Assembly (NCBI RefSeq): GCF_016865425.1
Contig: NZ_AP023355.1
Location: 4,462,198 to 4,526,197 of the forward strand
DNA: 64,000 nt
DNA from: Actinocatenispora thailandica
GTDB taxonomy: Bacteria; Actinomycetota; Actinomycetes; Mycobacteriales; Micromonosporaceae
Direction of reading: 5' to 3'
Both the position numbers and the translations under genes were made by a program. This document shows positions 26,895 to 35,305 of the stretch, piece by piece (positions within the stretch are counted from its first letter, which is position 1; each line of letters begins with the position of its first letter). The notes beneath the pieces are model-generated. The model had not been told where the DNA came from and searched no databases. It was given only the letters and a program-made list of their open reading frames with translations.

Positions 26895-28127
26895 GTGACC
26901 GGATACCGACAGGTGCTCGCGCTGCCCGGGATGGCCCCGCTGCTCGGCGTCTCCCTGCTCGCCCGCCTCGCGATCACCGCCGCCGGGATGGCGCTGACGC
27001 TGTACGCGGTGCTCGGGCTGCACCTCGGTTATGCCGCCGCCGGCGCCGTCCCGGCCGCGCTGACCGCCGGGCTGGCGCTCGGTGGCCCGCTGCTCGGCCG
27101 GCTGATCGACCGCCGTGGGCTGCGCACGGCGCTGCTCGTCACCGTCGTCCTGCAGGCGGGATTCTGGCTGGCGGTGCCGGCCCTGCGATACCCGGTACTG
27201 CTGGGCGCCGCGTTCCTCGCGGGCCTGCTGATGGTCCCGGCCCAGGCCGTCACCAGGCAGGCCGTCGCGGCGATGACGACCGGCGCGCAGCGGCGTCCGG
27301 CGTTCGCGCTGGAGTCTGTCCAGGGCGAGGTGTCGTATCTGGTGGGCCCGGCCGCGGTGATCCTGGCCGCGGCCACGCTGTCGCCGGCCGCGATGGCCTG
27401 GGGTGTCGGCGCCGCGATCGTGCTCGGCGGCGCGATCATCGCCGCGCTGGACCCGCCGCTGCGGGCCCCCGGGGAGGCGGTCGGCGACGTGGCCGCGGAC
27501 CGGCCGGCCCGCCGGGCCTGGCTCGGCCCCGCAATGATCGCCGCACTGGTGATGGCGTTCGGGACCACGATGCTGCTGGGCGGTATCGACCTCGCCATCG
27601 TCGCCACCCTCCAGCAGGCGGGCCAGGTCTCCTGGGCGTCCGTCGTGGTCGCCGTGTGCGGCCTCGCCTCGGTCACCGGCGGACTCTGCTACGGCGCGCT
27701 GGCCCGCCCGCTGCCGACCTGGTTGCTGCTCGGCCTGCTCGGTGCCGCGACGGTGGTCGCCGGGCTCGCTCCCGGGTGGCGCTGGCTCTGCGTGGCCGTC
27801 GTCGGTACCGGCCTGCTCACCGCGCCCACGCTGGCCACGGTGGCCGACACGGTGAGCCGGTTGGCCCCGGCCGGGGTGCGCGGCGAAGCGACCGGCCTGC
27901 ACTCCTCGGCGATGAGCGCGGGCGTCGCGCTCGGCGCCCCGATCGTCGGCTGGGCGATCGACGCCGGCACCCCGGCCACCGGCTTCGCCACGGCCGGGCT
28001 GGCCGGCGTAGCCGCCGCCCTCGCCGGATTCCTCCTGTCGCGCCGTGCCCGCCAGCCGCTCGGCGAGGGCACCGGAGTGGCTCCGGACCCCGAACCGTGC
28101 GTTGTCGGCGCCGACGCCGACGGTTGA
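26895..28127 (+). CDS. MFS transporter
   Basis: 410 residues with about 12 hydrophobic helices in two halves. The MFS loop motif between helices 2 and 3 is present as 'GPLLGRLIDRRGLRTALL'. The central cytoplasmic loop is at about 190-215. The start is a GTG (26895) preceded by a -10-like TAACTT and no ribosome site. Probably a drug or metabolite exporter controlled by the divergent LysR protein. The substrate cannot be read from the sequence. Confidence 0.88.
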   Translation: MTGYRQVLALPGMAPLLGVSLLARLAITAAGMALTLYAVLGLHLGYAAAGAVPAALTAGLALGGPLLGRLIDRRGLRTALLVTVVLQAGFWLAVPALRYPVLLGAAFLAGLLMVPAQAVTRQAVAAMTTGAQRRPAFALESVQGEVSYLVGPAAVILAAATLSPAAMAWGVGAAIVLGGAIIAALDPPLRAPGEAVGDVAADRPARRAWLGPAMIAALVMAFGTTMLLGGIDLAIVATLQQAGQVSWASVVVAVCGLASVTGGLCYGALARPLPTWLLLGLLGAATVVAGLAPGWRWLCVAVVGTGLLTAPTLATVADTVSRLAPAGVRGEATGLHSSAMSAGVALGAPIVGWAIDAGTPATGFATAGLAGVAAALAGFLLSRRARQPLGEGTGVAPDPEPCVVGADADG

Positions 28128-28347
28128 CCGCGGCCGGCGAGGCCGCAGCGCCGGGCGAAGGTTGCGGATGGAGCGCAGCCGGCGAAGCGGCAGCGCCAGC
28201 CGAAGGTCGCGGGCGGCGCCGCTGGGCCGGTCGGCGGTTGCACGTGGCGTACGGCCGGCGGAGCCGCAGCCCCGGCCAGCGGCTGCGGGTGCAGTACGGC
28301 CGGAAAAGCCTTGCCGCACCGGGGAACCACGGTTAGCGTCCCGGCCC
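28128..28347. other. Gap with degenerate GC-rich repeats
   Basis: No gene is seen. The stretch contains loosely repeated pieces such as GCCGGCGAGGCCGCAGCGCC / GCCGGCGAAGCGGCAGCGCC and GCGTACGGCCGG / GCAGTACGGCCGG. This resembles the small decayed repeat tracts found in other gaps of this window. Confidence 0.5.
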
Positions 28348-28701
28348 ATGCGTACCATCATGCGGCGCGACCTGACCGCCGCGCTCAAGGCCCGGGACCG
28401 GATTGCCGTCTCGGCACTGCGGTCGGCGCTGGCCGCGATCGAGAACGCCGAGGCGGTAGCGGTGCCGGCGGCCCAGGCGGCCGCCGGCGCAGAGCACGTG
28501 GCGGGTTCGATGATCGGGGTCGGGGCCGGCGAGGTGGCCCGGCGCGAGCTGACGCCGGACGAGTTGCGCGCGATCGTCGCCGCCGAGGTGGCCGAGCGGG
28601 TGGACGCGGCCGACGGGTACGCGCAGCACGGCCGGGCGGACGCGGCCGAGCGGCTGCGCGCGGAGGCCGACGTGCTCCGCCGGTACCTGCGGCCGGAGTA
28701 G
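28348..28701 (+). CDS. GatB/YqeY-like protein
   Basis: 117 residues, helical. 'MRRDLTAALKARDRIAVSALRSALAAIENAEAV' is the YqeY opening (D-L-x-x-A-M/L-K-A-R-D), followed by 'ELTPDELRAIVAAEVAERVDAADGYAQHGRADAAERLRAEADVLRRYLRPE'. The family shares the tail domain of the GatB tRNA-dependent amidotransferase subunit. Stand-alone YqeY proteins may bind tRNA, but their role is unsettled. Full-length YqeY is ~150 residues, so this is a shortened form. Separate from its neighbours. Confidence 0.75.
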   Translation: MRTIMRRDLTAALKARDRIAVSALRSALAAIENAEAVAVPAAQAAAGAEHVAGSMIGVGAGEVARRELTPDELRAIVAAEVAERVDAADGYAQHGRADAAERLRAEADVLRRYLRPE

Positions 28702-28753
28702 GCGGGCGGTACGCCCGGCGCCGCGGGGCGCGCGACCGGCGACCGACGTGGGG

Positions 28754-28799
28754 TTGACACGGTTCGGTAAGGGTTCTTTACTGGTCCGGAAGCGCTTAC
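28754..28799 (+). promoter_or_regulatory. Promoter and operators of the LacI-type gene
   Basis: TTGACA (28754-28759) and TTTACT (28777-28782) are spaced by 17 bp and fit a vegetative promoter. A dyad GTAAGGGTTCTTTAC (28767-28781) lies in the spacer. GGAAGCGCTTAC (28788-28799), with the central AAGCGCTT palindrome typical of LacI-family sites, covers the expected start of transcription. Autoregulation by the encoded LacI protein is the simplest reading. Confidence 0.65.
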
Positions 28800-28806
28800 G
28801 TCGGTT

Positions 28807-29847
28807 ATGTCGGGAGTGCGCACCGTGGACATCGACGAGCTCGCCCGCCGCAGCGGCGTCTCCGCCGCGACCGTGTCGCGCGCACTCAACGGCCGCCCCG
28901 AGGTCAGCGCCGCGACCCGGGCCCGCATCGTCGCACTCGCCGCCGAACTCGGGTACAGCCCGAACGCGTCCGCGCGCACCCTGGCCAGCCGCCGGTCCGG
29001 CCTGATCGGGCTGCTGTGGGACACCGACTACCGCAGCGGCGGGCGGCAGCACCCGTTCCTGCAGGAGGTGCTGATCGGGCTCAAGGCGGCGCTGAGCGAC
29101 CGCGGGCAGGGCCTGATCCTGCTGCCGATCGTGCCGCCCGACGACGAGGCCGGCTACGTCCGGCTGGCCCGGCAGTACACCCTGGACGGCATCGTGATGA
29201 TGGGCGTCGACCAGCACACCCCGCAGGTACGGGCGCTGCTGGCGACGCCGGTCCCCTGCGTCGGCCTGGACCTGGCGCTCGACGGCCCGCGCACCGCGAG
29301 CGTCGGCTCCGACAACCGCTCGGCCGCGGCCACCGCGGTGGCCCACCTGCACGCGCGGGGCCACCGGCGCATCGCCACCATCACCGGTCCCCTGGACCTG
29401 TGGCCGGCGGCCGAACGGCTCGCCGGGTACCGCGCGGAACTGGCCCGGCGGCGGCTGCGCCGGCGCCCCGAGTACGAGGTGGCCGGCGACTTCTTCGCCG
29501 CTTCCGGTACGGCCGGGATGCGTCGCCTGCTCGACCTGCCGACCCCGCCGACCGCGGTGTTCGTGGCCGGCGACGCGATGGCGATCGCGGCGATGCGGGC
29601 CGCCGCCGACACCGGCCGAACGGTGCCGGACGACGTCGCGGTCGTCGGTTTCGACGACATCGACGCGGCGGCGATGGTCCACCCCGGGTTGACCACGATC
29701 GCGCAGGACTACCGGCGCTTCGGCACCACCGCTGCCCGCGTGCTGGCCGAACTCGCCGCCGCACCCAGCACCGAACCGCCCCGCTCGGTACTGCTGCCGA
29801 CCCGGCTGGTGGTCCGGGAGTCCTCGGGCACCGACGACAGCACCTGA
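28807..29847 (+). CDS. LacI-family transcriptional regulator
   Basis: 346 residues. The HTH 'VDIDELARRSGVSAATVSRALNGRPEVSAATRARI' and hinge helix 'SPNASARTLASRR' are at the N terminus. The sugar-binding periplasmic-like domain follows and ends with 'DDVAVVGFDDIDAAAMVHPGLTTIAQDYRRFGTTAARVL'. It lies 34 bp upstream of the GH64 beta-1,3-glucanase gene on the same strand. It is therefore likely to control glucan use, with laminari-oligosaccharides as plausible inducers (inference). Its own promoter carries a LacI-type operator. Confidence 0.93.
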   Translation: MSGVRTVDIDELARRSGVSAATVSRALNGRPEVSAATRARIVALAAELGYSPNASARTLASRRSGLIGLLWDTDYRSGGRQHPFLQEVLIGLKAALSDRGQGLILLPIVPPDDEAGYVRLARQYTLDGIVMMGVDQHTPQVRALLATPVPCVGLDLALDGPRTASVGSDNRSAAATAVAHLHARGHRRIATITGPLDLWPAAERLAGYRAELARRRLRRRPEYEVAGDFFAASGTAGMRRLLDLPTPPTAVFVAGDAMAIAAMRAAADTGRTVPDDVAVVGFDDIDAAAMVHPGLTTIAQDYRRFGTTAARVLAELAAAPSTEPPRSVLLPTRLVVRESSGTDDST

Positions 29848-29881
29848 ATCCCTTGTGGAGCAACGAGTCGAAGGAGGGAAC

Positions 29882-31075
29882 ATGTCCAGCACCCCCGTAC
29901 ACCGCCGGTCGCTGCTGCGCGGTCTCGCGCTCGGCGCGGTCGGCGCGCCGCTGGTCGCCGCGTTCGGCGCGCCGGCCGCGGCCACCGCGCGCACCCGCAC
30001 TGCGTTCGCGGACGGCAGCCTGGCGGTCACCGTGACCAACAACTCCGGCCAGGCCGGCAACGACGCCGTCAAGCTGTACGTGGTCGGTACCGACCTCGCC
30101 ACCGGCGCCCAGGCGCACGCCGACGCCAACGGCAACCTGATTCCGGTGTCGTTGTCCGACAACGGTTCCGACGGCTACACCGACTACTCGATTCCACTCA
30201 ACGGCAGCGGCGACACCACGATCGCGCTGCCGCACATGTCCGGCCGGATCTACTTCGCGCTCGGCGACCCGCTGAAGTTCAAGGCGGTGCCGGACGGCAA
30301 CGGCAACCCGGCGCTGGCGTACCCGGCCGGCTGGGTCGAGTCGGACCCGAACTACCCGGTGCTGCACGACTTCTTCGAGTTCACCTACGACGGCGCCGGG
30401 ATGCACTGCAACAACACCCAGGTCGACATGTTCAGCGTGCCGTCCTCGGTGCACCTGGTCGGCGCGTCCGACCAGACCACCGGCACGCTCGAAGCCGGCG
30501 GCCGGGGCCGGATCTTCGCCGACATGGCCGGCCAGCCCGGGTTCGACGGGCTGGTGCTCGACGACCTGCGGGTGATCGCACCCGGGCACGGGATCGAGGT
30601 CGGCAAGTTCGCCGGCGACTACTTCGACGGCTACATCAACGACGTCTGGTCGAAGTACGGCGGGGAGACGCTCACCGTGCACACCAACGGCGGCGACCGG
30701 ACCGGCCGCGTCTCCGGCGGCGTGTTCACCTTCGACGGCGGGGTCGCACCGATCGCCAAGCCGTCCACCCTGGACGTGTTCTTCTGTGCAGGTGCGCTGG
30801 TCGCGCCGAACGACGGGCTGACCGGCCCGGTGGCGGCGGCGCTCGGCGCCGGCTTCAACCGCTCCACCCTGCTCGCGTCGGCGAGCCAGCCGACCGACGA
30901 CCCGGCCGGCTTCTACGCCACCGATCCGACCAACCACTACGCCCGGATCATGCACGCGCACATGACCGACGGCAAGGCGTACGGGTTCCCGTTCGACGAC
31001 GTGGCCGGCTTCGCCTCGTACATCGAGGACGGCGCTCCGACCGCGCTGCACCTGACGCTCACCGCCTTCGGCTGA
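29882..31075 (+). CDS. Secreted glycoside hydrolase family 64 beta-1,3-glucanase
   Basis: 397 residues with a twin-arginine signal (HRRSLLRGLALGAVGAPLVAA, cleavage about residue 38). The mature enzyme has the thaumatin-like GH64 signatures: 'LAVTVTNNSGQAGNDAVKLYVVG', 'SGRIYFALG', 'ESDPNYPVLHDFFEFTYDG' and 'NNTQVDMF', the last two holding the acidic residues of the active site. It releases laminari-pentaose-type products from beta-1,3-glucan, for example fungal walls. GAAGGAGGGAAC precedes the ATG. No carbohydrate-binding module is attached. Controlled by the LacI gene just upstream. Confidence 0.93.
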   Translation: MSSTPVHRRSLLRGLALGAVGAPLVAAFGAPAAATARTRTAFADGSLAVTVTNNSGQAGNDAVKLYVVGTDLATGAQAHADANGNLIPVSLSDNGSDGYTDYSIPLNGSGDTTIALPHMSGRIYFALGDPLKFKAVPDGNGNPALAYPAGWVESDPNYPVLHDFFEFTYDGAGMHCNNTQVDMFSVPSSVHLVGASDQTTGTLEAGGRGRIFADMAGQPGFDGLVLDDLRVIAPGHGIEVGKFAGDYFDGYINDVWSKYGGETLTVHTNGGDRTGRVSGGVFTFDGGVAPIAKPSTLDVFFCAGALVAPNDGLTGPVAAALGAGFNRSTLLASASQPTDDPAGFYATDPTNHYARIMHAHMTDGKAYGFPFDDVAGFASYIEDGAPTALHLTLTAFG

Positions 31076-31081
31076 CCGGGC

Positions 31082-31127
31082 CCTCGGCGCCGCCGACCGC
31101 CCGCACCGGCGGTACGCGGCGCCGAGG
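31082..31127. terminator. Possible terminator after the GH64 gene
   Basis: An 11-bp perfect stem CCTCGGCGCCG / CGGCGCCGAGG is separated by 24 bases that contain a second small stem. It begins 7 bp after the stop codon. Confidence 0.6.
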
Positions 31128-31184
31128 CTCGTCGACGGCGCGCGGCACCGGGCGGGTAAACGGCGGCGCCGCGACGGACGCCCG

Positions 31185-31252
31185 GGATTCGGCGCCGAGG
31201 CAGGCGCACGTGGTTCGGTGCCGAGGCAGGCGCGGGATTCGGCGCCGAGGCG
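31185..31252. repeat. About 25-bp imperfect tandem repeat, three copies
   Basis: The core TTCGGCGCCGAGGCAGGCGC recurs at about 31188, 31214 (with one change) and 31238. Copies are 24-26 bp apart. The array ends beside the stop codon of the methyltransferase gene. It shares CGGCGCCGAGG with the hairpin at 31117-31127. Confidence 0.7.
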
Positions 31253-31254
31253 GG

Positions 31255-32055
31255 TCAGCGGCGTTCGGCGATCGCCGCGTACGAGGCGGCCCGCTCCGAG
31301 GCCGCCGTGTCGGCGATCGTGTCCGGGTGCCAGTCGCCCAGCCGCACCAGGCCCGGCGGTACCAGCGGGAAGCCGTCCAGCAGGGCGGCGATCTCCGCCT
31401 TCGACCGCGGGTACAACCGATCGGTGGTGTGCTGGTAGAGCGACCGGACCTGTTCGCTGTGCTCGTTCGGCGTCACGTGCGTGACGGCCAGGTAGGAGCC
31501 GGGGGCGGTCCGGGACAGGTAGTCGGCGACGAGCGCACCGGGCCGCTGCTCGTCGGCGAAGAAGTGCAGCACCGACACGAGCAGGATCGCGACCGGCCGG
31601 TCGAAGTCCAGCAGCGCGGTCACCTCCGGCGCGCCGAGCACCGCATCCGGGTCGAGCAGGTCCGCCTGCAGCACCTCGACGTTGGGCTGATCGGCCAGCA
31701 GCAGCTTGCTGTGCGCCACCGCGACCGGCTCGGTGTCCACGTAGACCACCCGGCTGTCCGGGTCCAGCCGCTGCACGATCTCGTGCACGTTGCCGGCGGT
31801 GGGGATCCCGGAGCCGAGGTCGAGGAACTGGTCGACGCCGGCCGCGGCCAGCCACCGCACCGCCCGCTGCAGGAAAGCCCGGTTGGCCCGGGCGATGTCG
31901 CGGATCTCCGGCGCGATGCTCAGCAGGGTGTCCGCCAGCTGCCGATCCGGGTCGAAGTTGTGCGCCCCGCCGAGGAAGTAGTCGTACATCCGGGCCGCGT
32001 TCGGACGGGAGTCGTCCACCCCGTCCGGCGTCCAGTCGGAGTCCCGTTCGCTCAT
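31255..32055 (-). CDS. SAM-dependent methyltransferase, DUF574 family
   Basis: 266 residues. Family hallmarks: 'DSRPNAARMYDYFLGGAHNFDPDRQLAD' near the N terminus, the SAM-binding 'QFLDLGSGIPTAGNVHEIVQ' (about 75-95), 'VVYVDTEPVAVAHSKLLL', 'VAILLVSVLHFFADEQRPGALV' and a terminal 'RLGDWHPDT'. This actinobacteria-specific family is large and its substrates are mostly unknown. The ATG at 32055 has GGAGGGCGG upstream, and the next upstream frame is not supported. Single gene. Confidence 0.9.
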   Translation of the reverse strand: MSERDSDWTPDGVDDSRPNAARMYDYFLGGAHNFDPDRQLADTLLSIAPEIRDIARANRAFLQRAVRWLAAAGVDQFLDLGSGIPTAGNVHEIVQRLDPDSRVVYVDTEPVAVAHSKLLLADQPNVEVLQADLLDPDAVLGAPEVTALLDFDRPVAILLVSVLHFFADEQRPGALVADYLSRTAPGSYLAVTHVTPNEHSEQVRSLYQHTTDRLYPRSKAEIAALLDGFPLVPPGLVRLGDWHPDTIADTAASERAASYAAIAERR

Positions 32056-32153
32056 CGTCCGCCCTCCGTGGTGCGGGACCGCGGTCACCGCGCGGTCACG
32101 GTACGACGGTAGCCCGAGCGCCGCCGCACCGGGTGCAGGGGTCACGGCGCGCC

Positions 32154-32210
32154 GGGTCGTCCGGCTGCCGTGGCCGGCGCCGGACGACCCGCGCCGGCCA
32201 CGGCAGCCGG
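32154..32210. terminator. Strong hairpin with an alternative pairing
   Basis: A perfect 20-bp stem pairs 32161-32180 with 32191-32210 around a 10-base loop. It lies 13 bp beyond the stop of the anti-sigma-like gene and so should end the sigma operon on the minus strand. A second, mutually exclusive 11-bp stem (GGGTCGTCCGG 32154-32164 with CCGGACGACCC 32180-32190) overlaps it. Confidence 0.8.
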
Positions 32211-32222
32211 AACCGGAACTGG

Positions 32223-33449
32223 TCAGCGAACCGCCGCGCCGTCGAAGACCAGCAGCCGATCCGGGTCGGACGGGTCCGGCCAGCAGATCAGGCAGGTCTG
32301 ATGGTCGATCACCAGGGTGGGCCGGCCGCCGTAACTGGCGAGCGTTCCGGTCTTGATGTCCCACAACACGTTCCGGTCGCCGTACGTCGCGTCGACGAAC
32401 CGGTTGCGACCGAACCGACCGGTGGCCGCCAGAGACCGGGGCGCCACGACCGTGCGGCTGCCCGGCGTTGGCCCCAGCAACGTGGTGCGGTTGCGCTGGC
32501 TACCGACACACCAGTCGGGGACGCAGTCCCTGGTCCACATGCCGGCCGCGGAGAAGGTCCGCCGTGCACCGGTCTCCAGGTTCGTCAACACCACCGGGTG
32601 CCGCGAACCGCTCGGGTCGGTGAGCGTGCTCGCCCACGGCCAGGAGGTAAGGCGCAGTCCCCGACCGCCGGGTACCAGCTCCGGCTTTCCGTTTCCGGAC
32701 AACGAGATCCGCCGCACCCCGGTGGCACCGGAGTAGACCAGCCAGCGGTGGTCGACCAGCTCCAGTGGGGTGACCCCCAACGCGCCGGGCACCGTGGCGA
32801 GCAGCCGCTCGTGCCCGCCGGCCAGGTCGGCGGCGACGAACTCGGTGACCTGCTTGCCGTGTGCGTCCTGGCCCTCCGCGTTCCAGGCCACGGTGCGGTC
32901 GTCGGTCGCGAAGCTCTGCGCGAAGTACTTACGCAGGCTGCCGATCGGCCGCAGGTCGGCCACCGACGCGAACGTCTGCTTCCGCAGGTCGTAGCGCAGC
33001 AGCGCGCTGGTCTGCTCGCCCTGCCCCTTCTCGGCGACGAGCAGTTGGCTGGCGTCGAGCACCCCGACCGGCAGAACCTTCGCGCCGCCCGGCGCGGTTG
33101 CGGGCATCCGTTCGACCGCTGCCGGCCAGGTCTGGTCCAGTGGCCGTACGGTCGGCTTCCCGGACGGCGCGACCGGCCTCGCGATCCGCGCCGGCGAGGG
33201 TTTCACCGAGACGACGGTCGCCGGCGCCAACCCGTGATCGGTGCGCGCCGGCCGGGCGACCTGCCAACCGCCGACCGCGACCGCCAGCACGGCCAGCGCC
33301 AGGCCGCCGGACAGCACCGCGCGCCGGGCGCGCCGCCGGCGACGCGCCCGCCCCTCGATCGCGTCCCGCATCCCGACCGGCACCTCGACGACGGCGTCGC
33401 CGTGCTGTCGGAGGGTGCGGATCAGGTCGTGTTCCAGCAGGTCGGTCAT
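32223..33449 (-). CDS. Membrane-anchored protein paired with a SigE-family sigma factor
   Basis: 408 residues. A cytoplasmic N terminus of ~35 residues ('LIRTLRQHGDAVVEVPVGMRDAIEGRARRRRR') leads to one transmembrane helix (about 45-66). A large extracytoplasmic part then shows repeated strands of the beta-propeller kind (for example 'LLRYDLRKQTFASVADL', 'RWLVYSGATGVRRISLSG', 'NVLWDIKTGTLASYGG'). Its ATG overlaps the sigma stop (ATGA), so the pair is translationally coupled. It probably senses an outside signal and restrains the sigma factor, though no ZAS-type zinc motif is visible. Role inferred from layout. Confidence 0.78.
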   Translation of the reverse strand: MTDLLEHDLIRTLRQHGDAVVEVPVGMRDAIEGRARRRRRARRAVLSGGLALAVLAVAVGGWQVARPARTDHGLAPATVVSVKPSPARIARPVAPSGKPTVRPLDQTWPAAVERMPATAPGGAKVLPVGVLDASQLLVAEKGQGEQTSALLRYDLRKQTFASVADLRPIGSLRKYFAQSFATDDRTVAWNAEGQDAHGKQVTEFVAADLAGGHERLLATVPGALGVTPLELVDHRWLVYSGATGVRRISLSGNGKPELVPGGRGLRLTSWPWASTLTDPSGSRHPVVLTNLETGARRTFSAAGMWTRDCVPDWCVGSQRNRTTLLGPTPGSRTVVAPRSLAATGRFGRNRFVDATYGDRNVLWDIKTGTLASYGGRPTLVIDHQTCLICWPDPSDPDRLLVFDGAAVR

Positions 33450-34042
33450 CGTCCCTCCACCACCTTCTGCGGCTCGGCCGCCGGCGTCCACCGGTCGCGC
33501 AGTCTCGCCAGCGCACGATGCGCCTGGGTGCGCACGGTGACCTTGGTGACGCCGAGCATGTCTGCGATCTCCTCGTCCGAACGATCGTCGTAGTAGCGCA
33601 GCACGAGCACCGCACGCTGTCGCGGCGGCAGTACCGCCAGCTGTGACCACAGGCCGCGATCGTCACCGACCCGGCGCATCGCCGCGTCCTCGTCGGCGGC
33701 CTCCGGCGGGTCGGCCACCACGCGCTCTCGGCGCAGCCGACGCCAGCGGCTCACATGCAGCCGCACCATCGTGGTCCGCACGTACCCCTCCGGATCCGTG
33801 CGGCGGCGCACCCGACGCCACGCCACCCGAAGCCGGGCGAACGCCTCCTGCACCAGATCGGCCGCGTCGTGGGGGTTGCCCGCCAGCACGTAGCCGTAGC
33901 GCAGCAACGCCTGCGAACGGCGCCGGTAGAAGTCCTCGTACGCGCCGTCGGGATCGTCCGTGCCAGGCCCGCCCGTGACCACCTGCTCCGGCCGGGGGCC
34001 CGGTGACCCGTGGCCGCCGGCCGGGGAGCGATCGTCGCTCAT
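33446..34042 (-). CDS. SigE-family ECF RNA polymerase sigma factor
   Basis: 198 residues. Region 2 covers about 30-95 ('YEDFYRRRSQALLRYGYVLAGNPHDAADLVQEAFARLRVAWRRV', 'DPEGYVRTTMVRLHVSRWRR'). Region 4 covers about 130-185 ('LPPRQRAVLVLRYYDDRSDEEIADMLGVTKVTVRTQAHRALARLR'). This is the actinobacterial 'SigE family' type that usually stands before a membrane regulator, as here. It directs polymerase to a small stress or envelope regulon. The target promoters are not identified. Confidence 0.92.
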   Translation of the reverse strand: MSDDRSPAGGHGSPGPRPEQVVTGGPGTDDPDGAYEDFYRRRSQALLRYGYVLAGNPHDAADLVQEAFARLRVAWRRVRRRTDPEGYVRTTMVRLHVSRWRRLRRERVVADPPEAADEDAAMRRVGDDRGLWSQLAVLPPRQRAVLVLRYYDDRSDEEIADMLGVTKVTVRTQAHRALARLRDRWTPAAEPQKVVEGR

Positions 34043-34220
34043 TCCGCCACCTCCCTACAGTGACCTGGACGCGGCACCTTGCCATGCTGTTGCACGGCCG
34101 TGGGTTGCGAGCGCGGCCAAGTGCCGGCGTCGCCGGCCAGCTCCCGGCAGCCGGGACCGGCGCAGTCGACCGGCGGGGCGACCACGGCGGTCACCCGCGA
34201 ACTCACCGGAGCGGTGCCGG

Positions 34221-35237
34221 TCAGGCCGGGATCCGCTTCCAGGCCGCCGAGGTGGTGCCCGTTCGATACCGGGCGTCGCGGCGTTTGGCGAGGATGCCGG
34301 GCAGGCCGCGGTCCCGGGCCGTCGCGCGCACCGCCGCCGGGTCGTCGAACCGCGGCGCCAGCTGGCAGCTGCCACCCCACCAGGGCAGCGCGTCGAGCCG
34401 TTCCCAGCGCTGCTGCTGCGGCCAGTCGGTGAGGTCGACGCCGTCGTCGTACAGCAGGTCGAAGCCGACGAACACCGGGTCGGCCGCCAGGGTGACGAGC
34501 TCACCGTCGAGCACCACCGCCCGGCTGCCGAGGCGTCGAGCCGCCCGGGGCAGCCCGGCCGGTGCCCGGATCGACGCGCCGTCCGCGGCGCGCAGCCGGA
34601 TCCGGCCGCCGGACACGAACGCGATCGCCCGCTCGCCACCCCAGTCGAACTCGTACCGGTAGCGGTCCCGGTCCCGGGGCGGGTTGGCCTGCCGGACCGG
34701 CTGCATCGGCTCGACGGTGCGCGGCATCGGCGCCCGGTCGGGGTCCTGCGGCGGGTCGAGCCGGCGGAGCAACCAGTTCCGGCCCTCGGTGACGAACAGC
34801 GTGTACCGGCCGCGCACCCGCCCGCCGGCCAGCCGCACGGTGACCTTGTCGGCGCGCCACTCCTCGGTCCGGTACCTACCGGAGTCCCAGATCGTCATCG
34901 CGCCACCGCCGTACTCGCCGGCCGGGATCGTGCCCTCGAACGTGGCGTACTCCAGCGGGTGGTCCTCGGTGTGCACGGCGAGCCGGTCGACGCCCGGCTC
35001 CGCCGGCAGCCCGCGCGGCACCGCCCAGGACACCAGCACCCCGTCGCGCTCCAGCCGCAGGTCCCAGTGCAGGCTCCGGGCGTCGTGCTGCTGGACGACG
35101 AACGTGTCGCCGCGACCGGGAGCCGGCGTCGCGGCGGGCATCGGTTCCGGTGTGCGCGCCGGGTCGCGACGCCGCCGGTACTCCCGCATCGGCTGGTCGG
35201 CGCCCGCCACGCCGCCGGCATCGCGCCGTCGCGCCAC
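34221..35237 (-). CDS. LigD-like protein: 3'-phosphoesterase domain plus degenerate ATP ligase domain
   Basis: 338 residues from a GTG at 35237 with GAGGAGG upstream. Residues 45-155 are a LigD-type 3'-phosphoesterase. The metal/catalytic set is visible: His51, His57, Asp59, Arg61 ('QQHDARSLHWDLRLERDG'), His93 and Tyr97 ('EDHPLEYATFEGTIPAGEYGGG'). Residues 190-338 align with the adenylation domain of ATP-dependent DNA ligase ('VVLDGELV', 'FDLLYDDG', 'LPGILAKRRDARYRTGTTSAAWKRI'). Motif I K-x-D-G has become 'EFDWGG', so the lysine that takes AMP is missing. The OB-fold is also absent. It may clean 3' ends in NHEJ-type repair without ligating. No Ku or polymerase gene is nearby. Confidence 0.85.
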   Translation of the reverse strand: MARRRDAGGVAGADQPMREYRRRRDPARTPEPMPAATPAPGRGDTFVVQQHDARSLHWDLRLERDGVLVSWAVPRGLPAEPGVDRLAVHTEDHPLEYATFEGTIPAGEYGGGAMTIWDSGRYRTEEWRADKVTVRLAGGRVRGRYTLFVTEGRNWLLRRLDPPQDPDRAPMPRTVEPMQPVRQANPPRDRDRYRYEFDWGGERAIAFVSGGRIRLRAADGASIRAPAGLPRAARRLGSRAVVLDGELVTLAADPVFVGFDLLYDDGVDLTDWPQQQRWERLDALPWWGGSCQLAPRFDDPAAVRATARDRGLPGILAKRRDARYRTGTTSAAWKRIPA

Positions 35238-35305
35238 CCTCGCGCCTCCTCGACCGGCTCCGGTGCGACCGGGCAGGCCCCGACCGCCCCACCGCCAGCG
35301 TACTG

